From Nocardiopsis alba DSM 43377 (GTDB lineage: Bacteria; Actinomycetota; Actinomycetes; Streptosporangiales; Streptosporangiaceae): a stretch of DNA of 64,000 nucleotides. Below the pieces are notes generated by a model. That model ran no database searches and was not told the DNA's origin. It worked only from the letters and a program-made list of their open reading frames with translations. Location of the stretch: NCBI RefSeq assembly GCF_000341225.1, contig NZ_ANAC01000010.1, positions 248,001 through 312,000 on the forward strand, in the 5' to 3' direction. Every line of letters starts with the position of its first letter. The first letter of the stretch is position 1. The position numbers were made by a program, and so were the translations under genes. This document shows positions 18,313 through 26,843 of the stretch, one piece after another.

Positions 18313-19136
18313 AGTCCGCCCCGGGATCGTAGGCGGCCCCGGTCAGGTCGCCGTACCGCTCCTCCACGACGAACCCGCCCCGAGCCAGTTCCGAGGCGAG
18401 CGAGGTCGGATCGAAGTACCGGACCCAGTTGTGGAAGACACGGACCTCCGAGGCCGTGACGATGTCGTAGCGGTCCAGGCTCACCCGCTCCCGGTCGTAA
18501 CGGAACGTGTGCCGGAAGCCGTGATAGGGCTCGGCCGCCCAGAACCCGTCCATGAGCCCGGGGGCGTACTCGACGTCCTCCCGTACCCGTTCCAGGGCCG
18601 GCTCGGCGTCGACGTCGAAGAGCAGGGCCCCGCCGGGCACCAGGTGTCGGTCGACCACGTCCAACAGACGAAGCCGGTCCCGGGGCGTCATCGCGCAGTA
18701 GTCGCGCATGACCATGACGGCCAGGTCGAAGCGTTCCGACAGCCTCAGGGAGAGGTAGTCCCGACACAGGTGACGGGCGGGGACGCCCTCATCGCGCGCG
18801 ACGCGTTCGGCGTACTCCACCGAGGACGGCGAGAAGTCCACCCCCGTGGCCCGGACCCCGTGCCGGGCCACGGGGGTGGACGGTGTAGAGTCCCGGCCCG
18901 CACCCCAGGTCGAGGAGGCGGGAACCGGGTCCGAGATCGAACCGCCCCCTCATCCAGGTCACGGCCCGGTCGACGAACCCGTGTCCGTGCGAGGCCGCCT
19001 CGACGTCGGGGTCCAGGTGGTGGGCGAGCATCCGTCCGGAGATGTGGGGATCGGTCCACAGGGCGGCCGTGGTGGTGCGGCCGTAGAGGGCGGGACGCCG
19101 CCCCATCTCGGACAGGGCGGTGTACGGCGTGGTCAT
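18284..19136 (-). pseudogene. Class I methyltransferase interrupted by a +1 frameshift
   Basis: Two overlapping frames together make one SAM-dependent methyltransferase. The upstream frame starts at ATG 19136 (GGAAGGA ribosome-binding site) with MTTPYTALSEMGRRPALYG and reaches SAM motif I, LLDLGCGPGLYTVHP. It then loses homology. The downstream frame continues with ARHGVRATGVDFSPSSVEYA (motif II) and runs to ADSFAVLARRG at 18284. Reading a run of five C as four C (minus strand, near 18874) joins them into one smooth protein, GPGLYTVHPVARHGVRATGVDFS. The break lies within an 18-bp perfect inverted repeat. It is either a true frameshift or a sequencing error at the hairpin. Confidence 0.82.
18837..18880. 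repeat. 18-bp perfect inverted repeat at the frameshift site
   Basis: Bases 18837-18854 are the exact reverse complement of 18863-18880, with an 8-base loop ACCCCGTG. Both arms fall inside the methyltransferase coding sequence; one arm encodes the conserved R-A-T-G-V-D, and the other contains the C run where the frame breaks. Confidence 0.9.
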
Positions 19137-19282
19137 CGAGAGTCCTTCCGGAAAGGCCGAGGGAGCCACCGGCATCGGGCACGGCGGCGTCGTTCGTGTG
19201 GCGTTTCAGGAGGACATACCGGACACGCTACCCGGCCCGCCCCGTCGGAGCACCCGGTTTTCGGCCCCACCCGGAAGAAGGG

Positions 19283-19903
19283 TCAGGCCCGGTCGAGCAT
19301 CTCGCTCATCCGGGCCAGGTCCTCGGCGGTGTCGATGTCCTCGGGACTGGCGATGTCGTCACAGGACACCGAGGTCACCAGATGGGAGTAGGCCCGCAGG
19401 AAGGGGCGGGCGCCCACATCGCGTTCGGCCATGGAGTAGACCGTGGACCAGTGCTCGCGCCCCAACAGCACCGGATTGCGCGGATTCCCGTTGTAGGTGG
19501 CGACCGCGGCCCGCGCCCCCTGCTCGTAGGCCTCCACCAGACGACGCACCGCCGCCGGGGTGACCAGGGGCTGATCGGCCAGAGCCACCAGGACCGCGTC
19601 CACGCTGTCGGGCAGGGCGTCGATCCCCGCGCGCACGGAGGACCCCATCCCACTCGACCAGTCGGTGTTGTGCACCGTCAGGGCACCCTCGACCCTGGTG
19701 TCCGCCGCCCCCAGCACCACCAGCACCGGCGCGCATCCGCCCTCGGCGAGCATGCGCACCCCCCGGTCGACCAGGCGTTCACCGCCCAACTCCACCAGCG
19801 CCTTGGGGCGACCGAGTCGGCTCCCCGACCCCGCCGCCAGCAGCAGGCCCGCGACCGGGCCCCTCCGCTCGCTTCCCTCGAGCCTCGCTTCCCCAGTACC
19901 CAT
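19283..19903 (-). CDS. MocA-like NTP transferase (molybdopterin cytidylyltransferase type)
   Basis: A 206-residue nucleotidyltransferase of the GT-A-like fold. It has the signature AGLLLAAGSGSRLGRPKALVEL (nucleotide-binding), the metal-binding ADQPLVTPAAVRRLVEAY and NPVLLGREHW. Members with an XdhC neighbour usually add CMP (or GMP) to molybdopterin for molybdenum hydroxylases. XdhC is encoded just upstream on the same strand, supporting that role. No xanthine dehydrogenase or CO dehydrogenase subunit gene is in the window, so the client enzyme must be elsewhere. Confidence 0.82.
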   Translation of the reverse strand: MGTGEARLEGSERRGPVAGLLLAAGSGSRLGRPKALVELGGERLVDRGVRMLAEGGCAPVLVVLGAADTRVEGALTVHNTDWSSGMGSSVRAGIDALPDSVDAVLVALADQPLVTPAAVRRLVEAYEQGARAAVATYNGNPRNPVLLGREHWSTVYSMAERDVGARPFLRAYSHLVTSVSCDDIASPEDIDTAEDLARMSEMLDRA

Positions 19904-20028
19904 GACGCGATGATGTCACGGGCGGGCTTCGAGGGTGGGCCACCTCGGTGAGCCCATAGGGCCCTCTTCCCGCACTGTTCCGGACTCACCGCCGTGAACA
20001 GGGCTTTCCGAATCCCCCGGGTTCCGGT

Positions 20029-21195
20029 TCACCCCCTCGAGTGACCGAAACCGGCCGGAATCAGTGGGGGTAGAGGCGCATCCCGATGGATCCGCCCCGT
20101 GGTCTCCCGCAGTTCCCGGCCGCTCCCGCCCCAACGGGACCCCACCATCTCCGCCACGATCGACACGGCGGTCTCCTCCGGGGTCCGTGCCCCCAGATCG
20201 AGACCGATCGGCGAATGCAACCGCGCCAGCGCCTCCTCCGAGACCCCGGCCTCGCGCAACCGCTCCATCCGATCGTCGTGGGTACGACGCGAGCCCATCG
20301 CCCCGATGTAGCCGGCCTCGGTGCCCAACGCCCGTTTGAGCACGGGGACGTCGAACTTGGGGTCGTGCGTGAGCACACAGATCACGGTGCGCCGATCGAT
20401 CTCGTCGGCGATCTCGTCCAGGAACACGTGCGGCCACTTGACCACCACCTCCTCTGCGGTGGGAAAACGCCGCGCCGTGGCGAAGACCGGACGGGCGTCG
20501 CACACCGTCACCCGGTAGCCCAGATAGGTGCCCAGATCGGCCACGGCCGCCGCGAAGTCGATCGCCCCGAACACCAGCATGCGAGGCGCCGGAGCGAACG
20601 ACTCGACGAACACCTCCAGCTCGTCCCCGCGCCGCTGACCGTCCACCCCGTAGTGCAACAGCCCCGTGGTCCCCTGCGCGAGCATGCCGCGCACGTCGTC
20701 GTCCAGGGCCGCGGACAACCGCTCCCCGCCCTCGCCCAGGTCCCCCTCGGCCGAGTCCGGCCACACCAGACGCCGACGACCCACCCTCCCGGCGTCCGAA
20801 GGATCGGACACGATCGTGGCCACCGCCACCGGCCGGTGCTCCTCGATGGAGTCCAGCACCGCGTCCAACCCCCGATAGGTGTCGCGACCGATCGGCTCCA
20901 CGAACAGATGCAGGGTCCCGCCACAGGTCAACCCCACACTGAAGGCGTCCTCGTCACTGACCCCGTAGGTACGACGGACCGGCACGCCGGTCCGGATGAC
21001 CTCCAGGGCCTCCTCGTAGACCGCGCCCTCCACACAGCCGCCGGACACACTGCCGACCACCTCACCGGAGGATCTGACCAGCATCGACGCCCCTGCCGCG
21101 CGTGGAGCGCTCTTGTAAGTGTCGATGACCGTCGCCACCGCGAACGTCTCACCCGAGGCGTACAGGTCGGCCACGGTCGCTCGTACATCACGCAC
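20029..21195 (-). CDS. XdhC/CoxI-family molybdenum cofactor insertion protein
   Basis: About 388 residues from GTG 21195, which has GGAGAGG six bases upstream; the frame is open to 21279. The N-terminal XdhC domain shows RAAGASMLVRSSGEVVGSVSGGCVEGAV with the conserved cysteine. The C-terminal Rossmann domain has LVFGAIDFAAAVADLGTYLGYRVTVCDARP and HDPKFDVPVLKRAL ... GYIGAMGSRRTHDDR. XdhC binds and delivers molybdenum cofactor to xanthine dehydrogenase-type enzymes. It pairs with the MocA-like gene downstream. Confidence 0.9.
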   Translation of the reverse strand: MRDVRATVADLYASGETFAVATVIDTYKSAPRAAGASMLVRSSGEVVGSVSGGCVEGAVYEEALEVIRTGVPVRRTYGVSDEDAFSVGLTCGGTLHLFVEPIGRDTYRGLDAVLDSIEEHRPVAVATIVSDPSDAGRVGRRRLVWPDSAEGDLGEGGERLSAALDDDVRGMLAQGTTGLLHYGVDGQRRGDELEVFVESFAPAPRMLVFGAIDFAAAVADLGTYLGYRVTVCDARPVFATARRFPTAEEVVVKWPHVFLDEIADEIDRRTVICVLTHDPKFDVPVLKRALGTEAGYIGAMGSRRTHDDRMERLREAGVSEEALARLHSPIGLDLGARTPEETAVSIVAEMVGSRWGGSGRELRETTGRIHRDAPLPPLIPAGFGHSRG

Positions 21196-21283
21196 TCGGC
21201 ACCTCTCCCAGACTCTCCCCGGCGGGTCGCTCCGAACACCCGCGCTCCTCGATACCAACCTATGTGCCCAGGGCCACATGGAA

Positions 21284-21314
21284 GAGCCCCCGTTTCTCCA
21301 GGAAACGAGGGCTC
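21284..21314 (-). terminator. Terminator downstream of the rib operon
   Basis: A 13-bp stem with one wobble (21284-21296 with 21302-21314) lies 50 bases beyond the stop of the PH-domain gene, the last gene of the riboflavin operon. Confidence 0.65.
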
Positions 21315-21364
21315 GATTCGGTTTCGTCTACGAACGGAGGCGGCGCCGACCGCTCCACGGAGGG

Positions 21365-21823
21365 TCAGGGACGCTCGGGCTCCTCGGTCTCACCGCGCCC
21401 CAGCATCCCCCGGAACTCCTCCAGGTTGCGCCGGGCCAGATCGCCATCGGTGCTCTGGATCCCCATCACCGGCAACGAGGTGCCGTCGGACAGGTCCAAC
21501 GACGGCCAGGGCTCCCCCACCGGCATCCGGATGTCCAACACCTCCGGCCACGCCAGGTGATGCGTACGGATGCCGTTGATGACGACGACCCGGTCCTCCA
21601 TCGCGATCAGCCGAGGTCGGGCCAACAGGTGCAGCCCGGCGGCGACCACCAGCCCCAACATCACGACCAGCACCCGATCCTGGACACGCCAGTCGGCCGG
21701 AAGCATCACGGCGAGCAGCACCATGGTCAACAGGATCAACAGCCCCAGCCCGTAGGCGACCAACCGCACCGCGCGGGGACGCCAGGTCCTCGGGCTCTCA
21801 GGGCGCTTCGACGCCTCGTCCAC
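21365..21823 (-). CDS. PH domain-containing membrane protein
   Basis: About 152 residues from GTG 21823, chosen for the GAAGGAAG five bases upstream; the frame is open to 21895. Two membrane helices (about 21-42 and 49-67) are followed by a bacterial PH-like domain, ARPRLIAMEDRVVVINGIRTHHLAWPEVLDI. It is encoded directly after ribH; this pairing recurs in actinobacteria. Function unknown. Confidence 0.8.
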   Translation of the reverse strand: MDEASKRPESPRTWRPRAVRLVAYGLGLLILLTMVLLAVMLPADWRVQDRVLVVMLGLVVAAGLHLLARPRLIAMEDRVVVINGIRTHHLAWPEVLDIRMPVGEPWPSLDLSDGTSLPVMGIQSTDGDLARRNLEEFRGMLGRGETEEPERP

Positions 21824-21912
21824 GGAGTCTTCCTTCGTCCGCACCTGCCAGCTCCATCCGTGTCCACACGCCAAGGGTCCGCTCTGGGCGCGCACCGTCG
21901 ACGGGGCATGGA

Positions 21913-22386
21913 TCAGCGGCGCAGCCCCCGCAGGGTCACCGCCGTGTCCAGAGCGGCCAGCGCGGCCTCGGCGCCCTTGTTCTCGGCGCTCCCCGGCAGG
22001 CCGGCACGGTCACGCGCCTGTTCCAGGGTGTCACACGTGAGCACACCATTGCCCACAGGGGTCGCCTCCCGAAGGGCCACCTCGGTCAGCCCCTGCGTCA
22101 CCGACAGACACACGTAGTCGAAATGCGGCGTCCCACCTCGAATGACCGCCCCCAGAGCGATCACCGCGTCGTGCGAGCGCGCCAACTCCTGGGCCACCAC
22201 CGGGATCTCCACCGCCCCGGCCACCTCGACCACCACCGGATCGGCGGCCCCCGACGCCTTCACCACCTCCAACGCGTTGTCGAGCATCGGCCGCACGATC
22301 GGCTCGTTCCACCGAGTGACGACGATGCCCACCGACAGCCCCCGACCGTCGACGCGCTCCTGCTCCGGACGTCCCGTACCGCTCAT
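21913..22386 (-). CDS. ribH: 6,7-dimethyl-8-ribityllumazine synthase
   Basis: A 157-residue protein condensing the pyrimidinedione intermediate with dihydroxybutanone phosphate, the penultimate step of riboflavin synthesis. Visible signatures are VGIVVTRWNEPIVRPMLDNA, the substrate segment VIRGGTPHFDYVC with the catalytic-site histidine, and PVGNGVLTCDTLEQA. It is the third enzyme gene of the operon, 55 bases after ribBA. Confidence 0.96.
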   Translation of the reverse strand: MSGTGRPEQERVDGRGLSVGIVVTRWNEPIVRPMLDNALEVVKASGAADPVVVEVAGAVEIPVVAQELARSHDAVIALGAVIRGGTPHFDYVCLSVTQGLTEVALREATPVGNGVLTCDTLEQARDRAGLPGSAENKGAEAALAALDTAVTLRGLRR

Positions 22387-22441
22387 GACCGGCCCTTCTT
22401 CGAATCGATGACGAACATGTCCCCGCGCTCCGAGCGCACGA

Positions 22442-23737
22442 CTAACGCGTGACCCCGGCGGCGAGGTCGTGCCCCATGCGGTCCCGCTTGGTCAACAGGT
22501 AGGAGAGGTTGTCGTCGGTGACGAACGTCGGCATGGCCACCCGCTCGCTCACCCGCACCCCATGGCGCTCCAGCGCCTCCGCCTTGTCCGGGTTGTTGGA
22601 CAACAGCCGCACCGAGACCACACCCAGGTCCGTGAGGATCCGGGCACCCGCCCCGAACTCGCGGGCGTCCGCGGGCAGCCCCAGCCGCAGATTCGCGTCG
22701 ACGGTGTCCACCCCCCGATCCTGGAGACTGTAGGCGCGCAGCTTGTGCAGCAGCCCGATCCCCCGCCCCTCGTGCCCACCGAGGTAGACCAGGACACCGC
22801 GCCCCGCCTCGGCGATCTCGGCCATGGCCGCGTCCAACTGGGCCCCGCAGTCGCACCGGTGCGAACCGAACGCGTCCCCGGTCAGGCATTCCGAGTGCAG
22901 ACGGGCCAGGACGTCGGCCCCGTCGGTCAGATCTCCGAACACCAGGGCGACGTGCTCCGCGCCGTCGGCCGTGCCCTTGAAACCGACCGCGCGCCATTCC
23001 CCGTACCGGTTCGGCATGCGGGTCTCGACCATCCGGGTGACCAGCGGCGGTGCGGCCTGCTCCTCGGTCAGGGTCTCCCCGAGGGAGGCACGGTGCGCCG
23101 CCAACTGTTCGACCGAGATCAGCTTGAGGCCGTGCTCGTCGGCGAACTCCCGCAACCGGGGCAGCCGGGCCATCGTGCCGTCGTCCTCGACCACCTCCGC
23201 CAACACCCCCGCCGGACGCAGCCCCGCCAACCGCGCGAGGTCCACGGAGGCCTCGGTGTGCCCGCGCCGGGCCAGCACACCGCCCGGGCGAGCGCGCAGC
23301 GGCAGGATGTGGCCGGGACGCACGAAGTCGGACGGCAGGCTCCGCTCACCCGCCAGCAGACGGATCGTCCGGGCCCGGTCGGCGGCCGAGATCCCGGTGG
23401 TCACGCCCTCACGGGCGTCGACGGTGACCGTGTAGGCGGTACGCAGGCTCTCCTCGTTGCGCGCGGTCATCAGCGGCAGGTCCAGCCGATCCAGATCCTC
23501 GCCCTCCATCGGCACGCACACCACGCCCGACGTGTAACGGATCATGAACGCCAACAGTTCGGGCGTGGCCAGCTCGGCCGCGAAGATGATGTCGCCCTCG
23601 TTCTCACGGTCCTCGTCGTCCACGACCACGACGGCCCGCCCCGCGGCGAAGTCGGCGATGGCGTCCTCGATCCGATCGAGGACCACGGTCCCGTCGGTGT
23701 CGGCGTCGGCGGCCCGGTTGGTGTCGGTGACGGTCAT
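22442..23737 (-). CDS. ribBA: Bifunctional DHBP synthase / GTP cyclohydrolase II
   Basis: A 431-residue fusion. The N-terminal half makes 3,4-dihydroxy-2-butanone 4-phosphate (motif [18 protein letters not shown] and [16 protein letters not shown]). The C-terminal half is GTP cyclohydrolase II with the zinc site [21 protein letters not shown] and the GTP-binding [18 protein letters not shown]. It supplies both precursors of lumazine from ribulose 5-phosphate and GTP. It follows ribE by 76 bases under the FMN riboswitch; the rpe gene upstream makes or uses ribulose 5-phosphate. Confidence 0.96.
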   Translation of the reverse strand: MTVTDTNRAADADTDGTVVLDRIEDAIADFAAGRAVVVVDDEDRENEGDIIFAAELATPELLAFMIRYTSGVVCVPMEGEDLDRLDLPLMTARNEESLRTAYTVTVDAREGVTTGISAADRARTIRLLAGERSLPSDFVRPGHILPLRARPGGVLARRGHTEASVDLARLAGLRPAGVLAEVVEDDGTMARLPRLREFADEHGLKLISVEQLAAHRASLGETLTEEQAAPPLVTRMVETRMPNRYGEWRAVGFKGTADGAEHVALVFGDLTDGADVLARLHSECLTGDAFGSHRCDCGAQLDAAMAEIAEAGRGVLVYLGGHEGRGIGLLHKLRAYSLQDRGVDTVDANLRLGLPADAREFGAGARILTDLGVVSVRLLSNNPDKAEALERHGVRVSERVAMPTFVTDDNLSYLLTKRDRMGHDLAAGVTR

Positions 23738-23813
23738 TCCCGCTCCCTGGAGTACGTCGTGTGTGCGGTGGATGCTGTGGCGGGCACGAAAGGGGCCCGA
23801 ACCGAAGGGGTGT

Positions 23814-24440
23814 CTAGGCCCGGACCCGGGCCACGGCGGCGATGCGCTCCACGTACTTGGCGATGACGTCCACCTCGATGTTCACGGTGGCGCCGGGCGC
23901 CAGAGCGCCCAGAGTGGTCGCCTCCAACGTGGCCGGGATGAGGCTGACCTCGAAGAACTCCTCGGCTGCGCCGGGCTCGCTGACGGCGGAGACCGTCAGG
24001 CTCGTACCGTCGACGGTGATCGAGCCCTTCTCCACCACGTACGGGGACAGTTCCGGGGCCAGGCCGAAACGGAGGACGTCCCAGCGGTCCCCCGGGTCCC
24101 TGGAGATCAGGACGGCGGTGCCGTCGACGTGCCCTTGCACGATGTGACCGCCCAGACGACCGTCGACACGGGCGGCCCGCTCCAGGTTGACCGGGGCCCC
24201 CGGGACGAGCGTCCCCAGGGAGGAACGGTCCAGGGACTCCTTCATCACGTCGGCGGTGAAGATCCCCTCGGCCAGATCGACCACGGTCAGGCACACGCCG
24301 TTGACCGCGATGGAATCGCCCCGCGAGGCGTCCGAGGAGACCAGAGGACCGCGGACGGCGAGCGCCACGGACTCACCGCCGTCGCCGGTCGGTTCGATGG
24401 AGACGACCTCGCCGAGCTCTTCCACGATTCCGGTGAACAC
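23814..24440 (-). CDS. ribE: Riboflavin synthase alpha subunit
   Basis: A 208-residue protein made of two lumazine-binding repeats. The first begins [19 protein letters not shown] with [16 protein letters not shown], and the second has [16 protein letters not shown] and [15 protein letters not shown]. It dismutates two lumazine molecules to riboflavin. The GTG start at 24440 has AAGGGACG upstream. It is the first gene after the FMN riboswitch. Confidence 0.96.
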   Translation of the reverse strand: MFTGIVEELGEVVSIEPTGDGGESVALAVRGPLVSSDASRGDSIAVNGVCLTVVDLAEGIFTADVMKESLDRSSLGTLVPGAPVNLERAARVDGRLGGHIVQGHVDGTAVLISRDPGDRWDVLRFGLAPELSPYVVEKGSITVDGTSLTVSAVSEPGAAEEFFEVSLIPATLEATTLGALAPGATVNIEVDVIAKYVERIAAVARVRA

Positions 24441-24558
24441 GCCCTACGTCCCTTCGCCTGATGAGGCTCCGGGGAAAAGGGAGTGGATGAACGGATCCAC
24501 GAGGGGGTCGGTGACGAAGGGGTACGCCGAAGAACGACGAAGCCCTCGTACCGTCCCA

Positions 24559-24688
24559 ACGCGTACTGCCTCCCATCCGGACTTTCACCGTCGGTACCGG
24601 AATTCCACCGGTTCAACCGGCCGATGGATTCGGCCGGGTCGCGGACTATCACCGCCGGTTCGGACTTTCACCGACCCCGGAGCACGCG
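24559..24688 (-). ncRNA. FMN riboswitch (RFN element)
   Basis: The minus strand carries the conserved RFN core: CTCCGGGGTCGGTGAAAGTC, CGGCGGTGATAGTCCGCGAC, GGTGGAATTCCGGTACCG, ACGGTGAAAGTCCGGATGGG and AGGCAGTACGCG, in order. It precedes ribE by about 118 bases, which hold the expression platform; this includes a hairpin at about 24482-24499 (GTGGAT/ATCCAC). A -10-like TAGGAT lies just upstream at 24712-24717. FMN binding should lower expression of ribE-ribBA-ribH. Confidence 0.96.
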
Positions 24689-24757
24689 TTTGACTGCTGT
24701 CTCAACGATCGATCCTAGCCCCTTCGTTCCGGAAGCGCCTAGCCGCTGTGACAGGTG

Positions 24758-25789
24758 TCACCGGCCCCCTCCTCGCCCTTCCACCTCCGCCGACGTGGCC
24801 AGACCGCTGCGGACGAACGCCCTCGGCGCGCCATAGGAGGCCCAGAAGGCCGCCGCGGCGTACACCACGAAGGAGACGAGCGCCAAGGCCAGGCCGGTCA
24901 GATCGCGGAACAGGATCCGCTCCGCCACCAGGAGGACCACCAGCACCGAGAAACCCAGGACGAAACGCGCCACCCGCGCGGTGATCGTCCCCTCGGCGCT
25001 GTACCAACCACGCCGGTACAGCAGGGTCAGACCGGCCACCCCGCCCAAGAGTCCGCCACAGGCCGTGTACAGACCCGCCAGGGAGGCCCCGACCGGATCC
25101 GCGGGGGTCGGGCCGATCCACTCGGTCGTGGGGACCGTCCAGTCCCCCCGGGCCCCGTACTGCCAGGCGGTCGCGATCACGCAGGGCGTCAGGACCACGA
25201 TCAGGAGCCAGAGGGCCGTGCGCCGGGGCTCCGACCCCAGCCACCAGGCGAGCACCCGGCCCTCGTAACGCAGGAACAGCCACAGGATCAGGATCCCCAG
25301 GGCGAGACCGACCACCACGTCGCCGATGAAGTGCGCGCCGAGCAGGACCCGGGAGAACGCCACCAGGAGGACCACCACCGCGGCCGCCCACATCGCCGCG
25401 CGCCGCCCCGACCGGATCGCCGGATAGCCCCAGGCGACCACCGCGGCCTGGGAGTGCCCGGAGGGCATGCCGAACCCGCTGTGATGGTGGTATCCGGTGA
25501 TCCGGGCGTCGAACCAGTAGGGACGCGGGGAGTAGGACAACGACTTGAACAGGCCGTTGACCACCCCGGAGGAGATCAACAGGACGAACATGCGCGCGCC
25601 GAGACCGGCGTTCACGCACCAGAAGACGGTGGCCACCAGGACGATGAGCACGCCCTGGGAGCCCAGATGGGTGATGAGCTCCATCGGCGCGACGAGCGGA
25701 CGCCCCCACTCCTGCAACCAGAGGATGGGGCCCGTCTCGGCCTCCAGGTAGGGCTCCATGACCGTATGTCCGACGCTCAGAGCGTTCAC
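24758..25789 (-). CDS. PAP2-family membrane phosphatase
   Basis: About 343 residues with around eight membrane segments. All three phosphatidic acid phosphatase motifs are visible: KSLSYSPRP, GMPSGHSQ and SRVLLGAHFIGD. Family members hydrolyse lipid phosphates or undecaprenyl pyrophosphate at the membrane. GTG at 25789 is chosen since GGAG lies five bases upstream; GTG 25795 and ATG 25759 are alternatives. It lies between rpe and the FMN riboswitch, same strand. A 14-base palindrome (GTGACA/TGTCAC, 24747-24760) overlaps the stop codon. Confidence 0.87.
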   Translation of the reverse strand: MNALSVGHTVMEPYLEAETGPILWLQEWGRPLVAPMELITHLGSQGVLIVLVATVFWCVNAGLGARMFVLLISSGVVNGLFKSLSYSPRPYWFDARITGYHHHSGFGMPSGHSQAAVVAWGYPAIRSGRRAAMWAAAVVVLLVAFSRVLLGAHFIGDVVVGLALGILILWLFLRYEGRVLAWWLGSEPRRTALWLLIVVLTPCVIATAWQYGARGDWTVPTTEWIGPTPADPVGASLAGLYTACGGLLGGVAGLTLLYRRGWYSAEGTITARVARFVLGFSVLVVLLVAERILFRDLTGLALALVSFVVYAAAAFWASYGAPRAFVRSGLATSAEVEGRGGGR

Positions 25790-25995
25790 GCGCACTCCAG
25801 GGATCCGCGCCTGGCAACGCGCTCACGCCGCGCCGCTCCCCCGGTCGCCCGCGACCTCGCGTGGGGAAGACGGAGCCGCGACCAAGCGGAGGGTTACGAC
25901 TACCGGGGCAGAAGCATAGGCGGCGGGCTCCGCCGATGGCCAGACCCGCGCGTGGGCGCGCCGTGATCGTTACCGGCGGGGGAGAGAAGAAGGGC

Positions 25996-26040
25996 GGGGC
26001 GCGGCCGCACCGGGGTGGTGGGTGCGGGCGGCCGCGCCCC
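25996..26040 (-). terminator. Terminator after rpe
   Basis: A perfect 13-bp stem (25996-26008 with 26028-26040) with a 19-base loop lies 13 bases beyond the rpe stop, followed on the minus strand by CGCCCTTCTTCTC. Confidence 0.72.
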
Positions 26041-26052
26041 TTCGGAGATGGT

Positions 26053-26724
26053 CTATGTGGTCGGGTTCGAGGCCCGACGGGCCTGTTCGCGCAGCGACTC
26101 GACCGCGCTCGCCGGATCCTGGGCCCCGTAGACGGCCGATCCGGCGACGAAGACGTCGGCGCCGGCCTCGGCCGCGCGCTCGATGGTCTCGTCGCTCACG
26201 CCACCGTCGACCTGAAGCCAGACGGAGGCCTCCCTGCTGTCCAGGATCTCACGCGCTCGGCGAATCTTGGGCAGAACCAGGTCAAGAAACCGCTGACCTC
26301 CGAAACCGGGTTCGACGGTCATCAGGAGAAGCATATCCATCTCTCCGACCAGGTCGGCATAGGGCTCGACCGGTTCGGCTGGGTTGAGGGCCAGGCCGGC
26401 CCGGGCCCCCTGTCGACGGATCTCCCGCAGGGTGCGCACTGGGGCGCTCGCGGCCTTGGCGTGGACTGTGACGCTGCCCGCTCCGGCCTCGGCGTAGGCG
26501 GGCGCCCAGCGATCGGGGTCCTCGATCATCAGGTGGCAGTCCAGAGGCGTGGAGGTCGCCTTGAGCAGGGACTCCACGATGGGCAGCCCCAACGTCAGGT
26601 TGGGGACGAAGTGTCCGTCCATGACGTCGACGTGCAGCCAGTCGGCGGTCGGCACCGCGGCGGCCTCGTCGGCCAGGTGCGCGAAATCGGCGCTGAGGAT
26701 GCTGGGAGAGATCTGAATGCCCAC
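26053..26724 (-). CDS. rpe: Ribulose-phosphate 3-epimerase
   Basis: About 223 residues from GTG 26724, giving the standard N-terminus [19 protein letters not shown]. The TIM barrel shows [17 protein letters not shown] (metal ligands), [23 protein letters not shown] and [10 protein letters not shown]. It interconverts ribulose 5-phosphate and xylulose 5-phosphate. No Shine-Dalgarno sequence precedes the start, but a TACACT box six bases upstream fits leaderless expression. The product links pentose phosphates to the adjacent riboflavin genes. Confidence 0.95.
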   Translation of the reverse strand: MGIQISPSILSADFAHLADEAAAVPTADWLHVDVMDGHFVPNLTLGLPIVESLLKATSTPLDCHLMIEDPDRWAPAYAEAGAGSVTVHAKAASAPVRTLREIRRQGARAGLALNPAEPVEPYADLVGEMDMLLLMTVEPGFGGQRFLDLVLPKIRRAREILDSREASVWLQVDGGVSDETIERAAEAGADVFVAGSAVYGAQDPASAVESLREQARRASNPTT

Positions 26725-26730
26725 GTCGGC

Positions 26731-26736
26731 AGTGTA
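26731..26736 (-). promoter_or_regulatory. Putative -10 box for leaderless rpe mRNA
   Basis: TACACT on the minus strand ends six bases before the rpe GTG, placing the transcript start at or next to the start codon. Confidence 0.35.
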
Positions 26737-26812
26737 CAGACCCCGCCCACCGATCGACCCACCCCTCCAAGCCGACACCTTTACGAAGTAGATCCATATA
26801 TGTCCGAATAAG

Positions 26813-26838
26813 CCCGGATCGAGGGTCCTCGATCCGGG
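26813..26838 (-). terminator. Terminator after rsmB
   Basis: Perfect 12-bp arms (26813-26824 with 26827-26838) separated by two bases; CTTATT follows on the minus strand. It lies six bases past the rsmB stop. Confidence 0.78.
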
Positions 26839-26843
26839 TCGGA

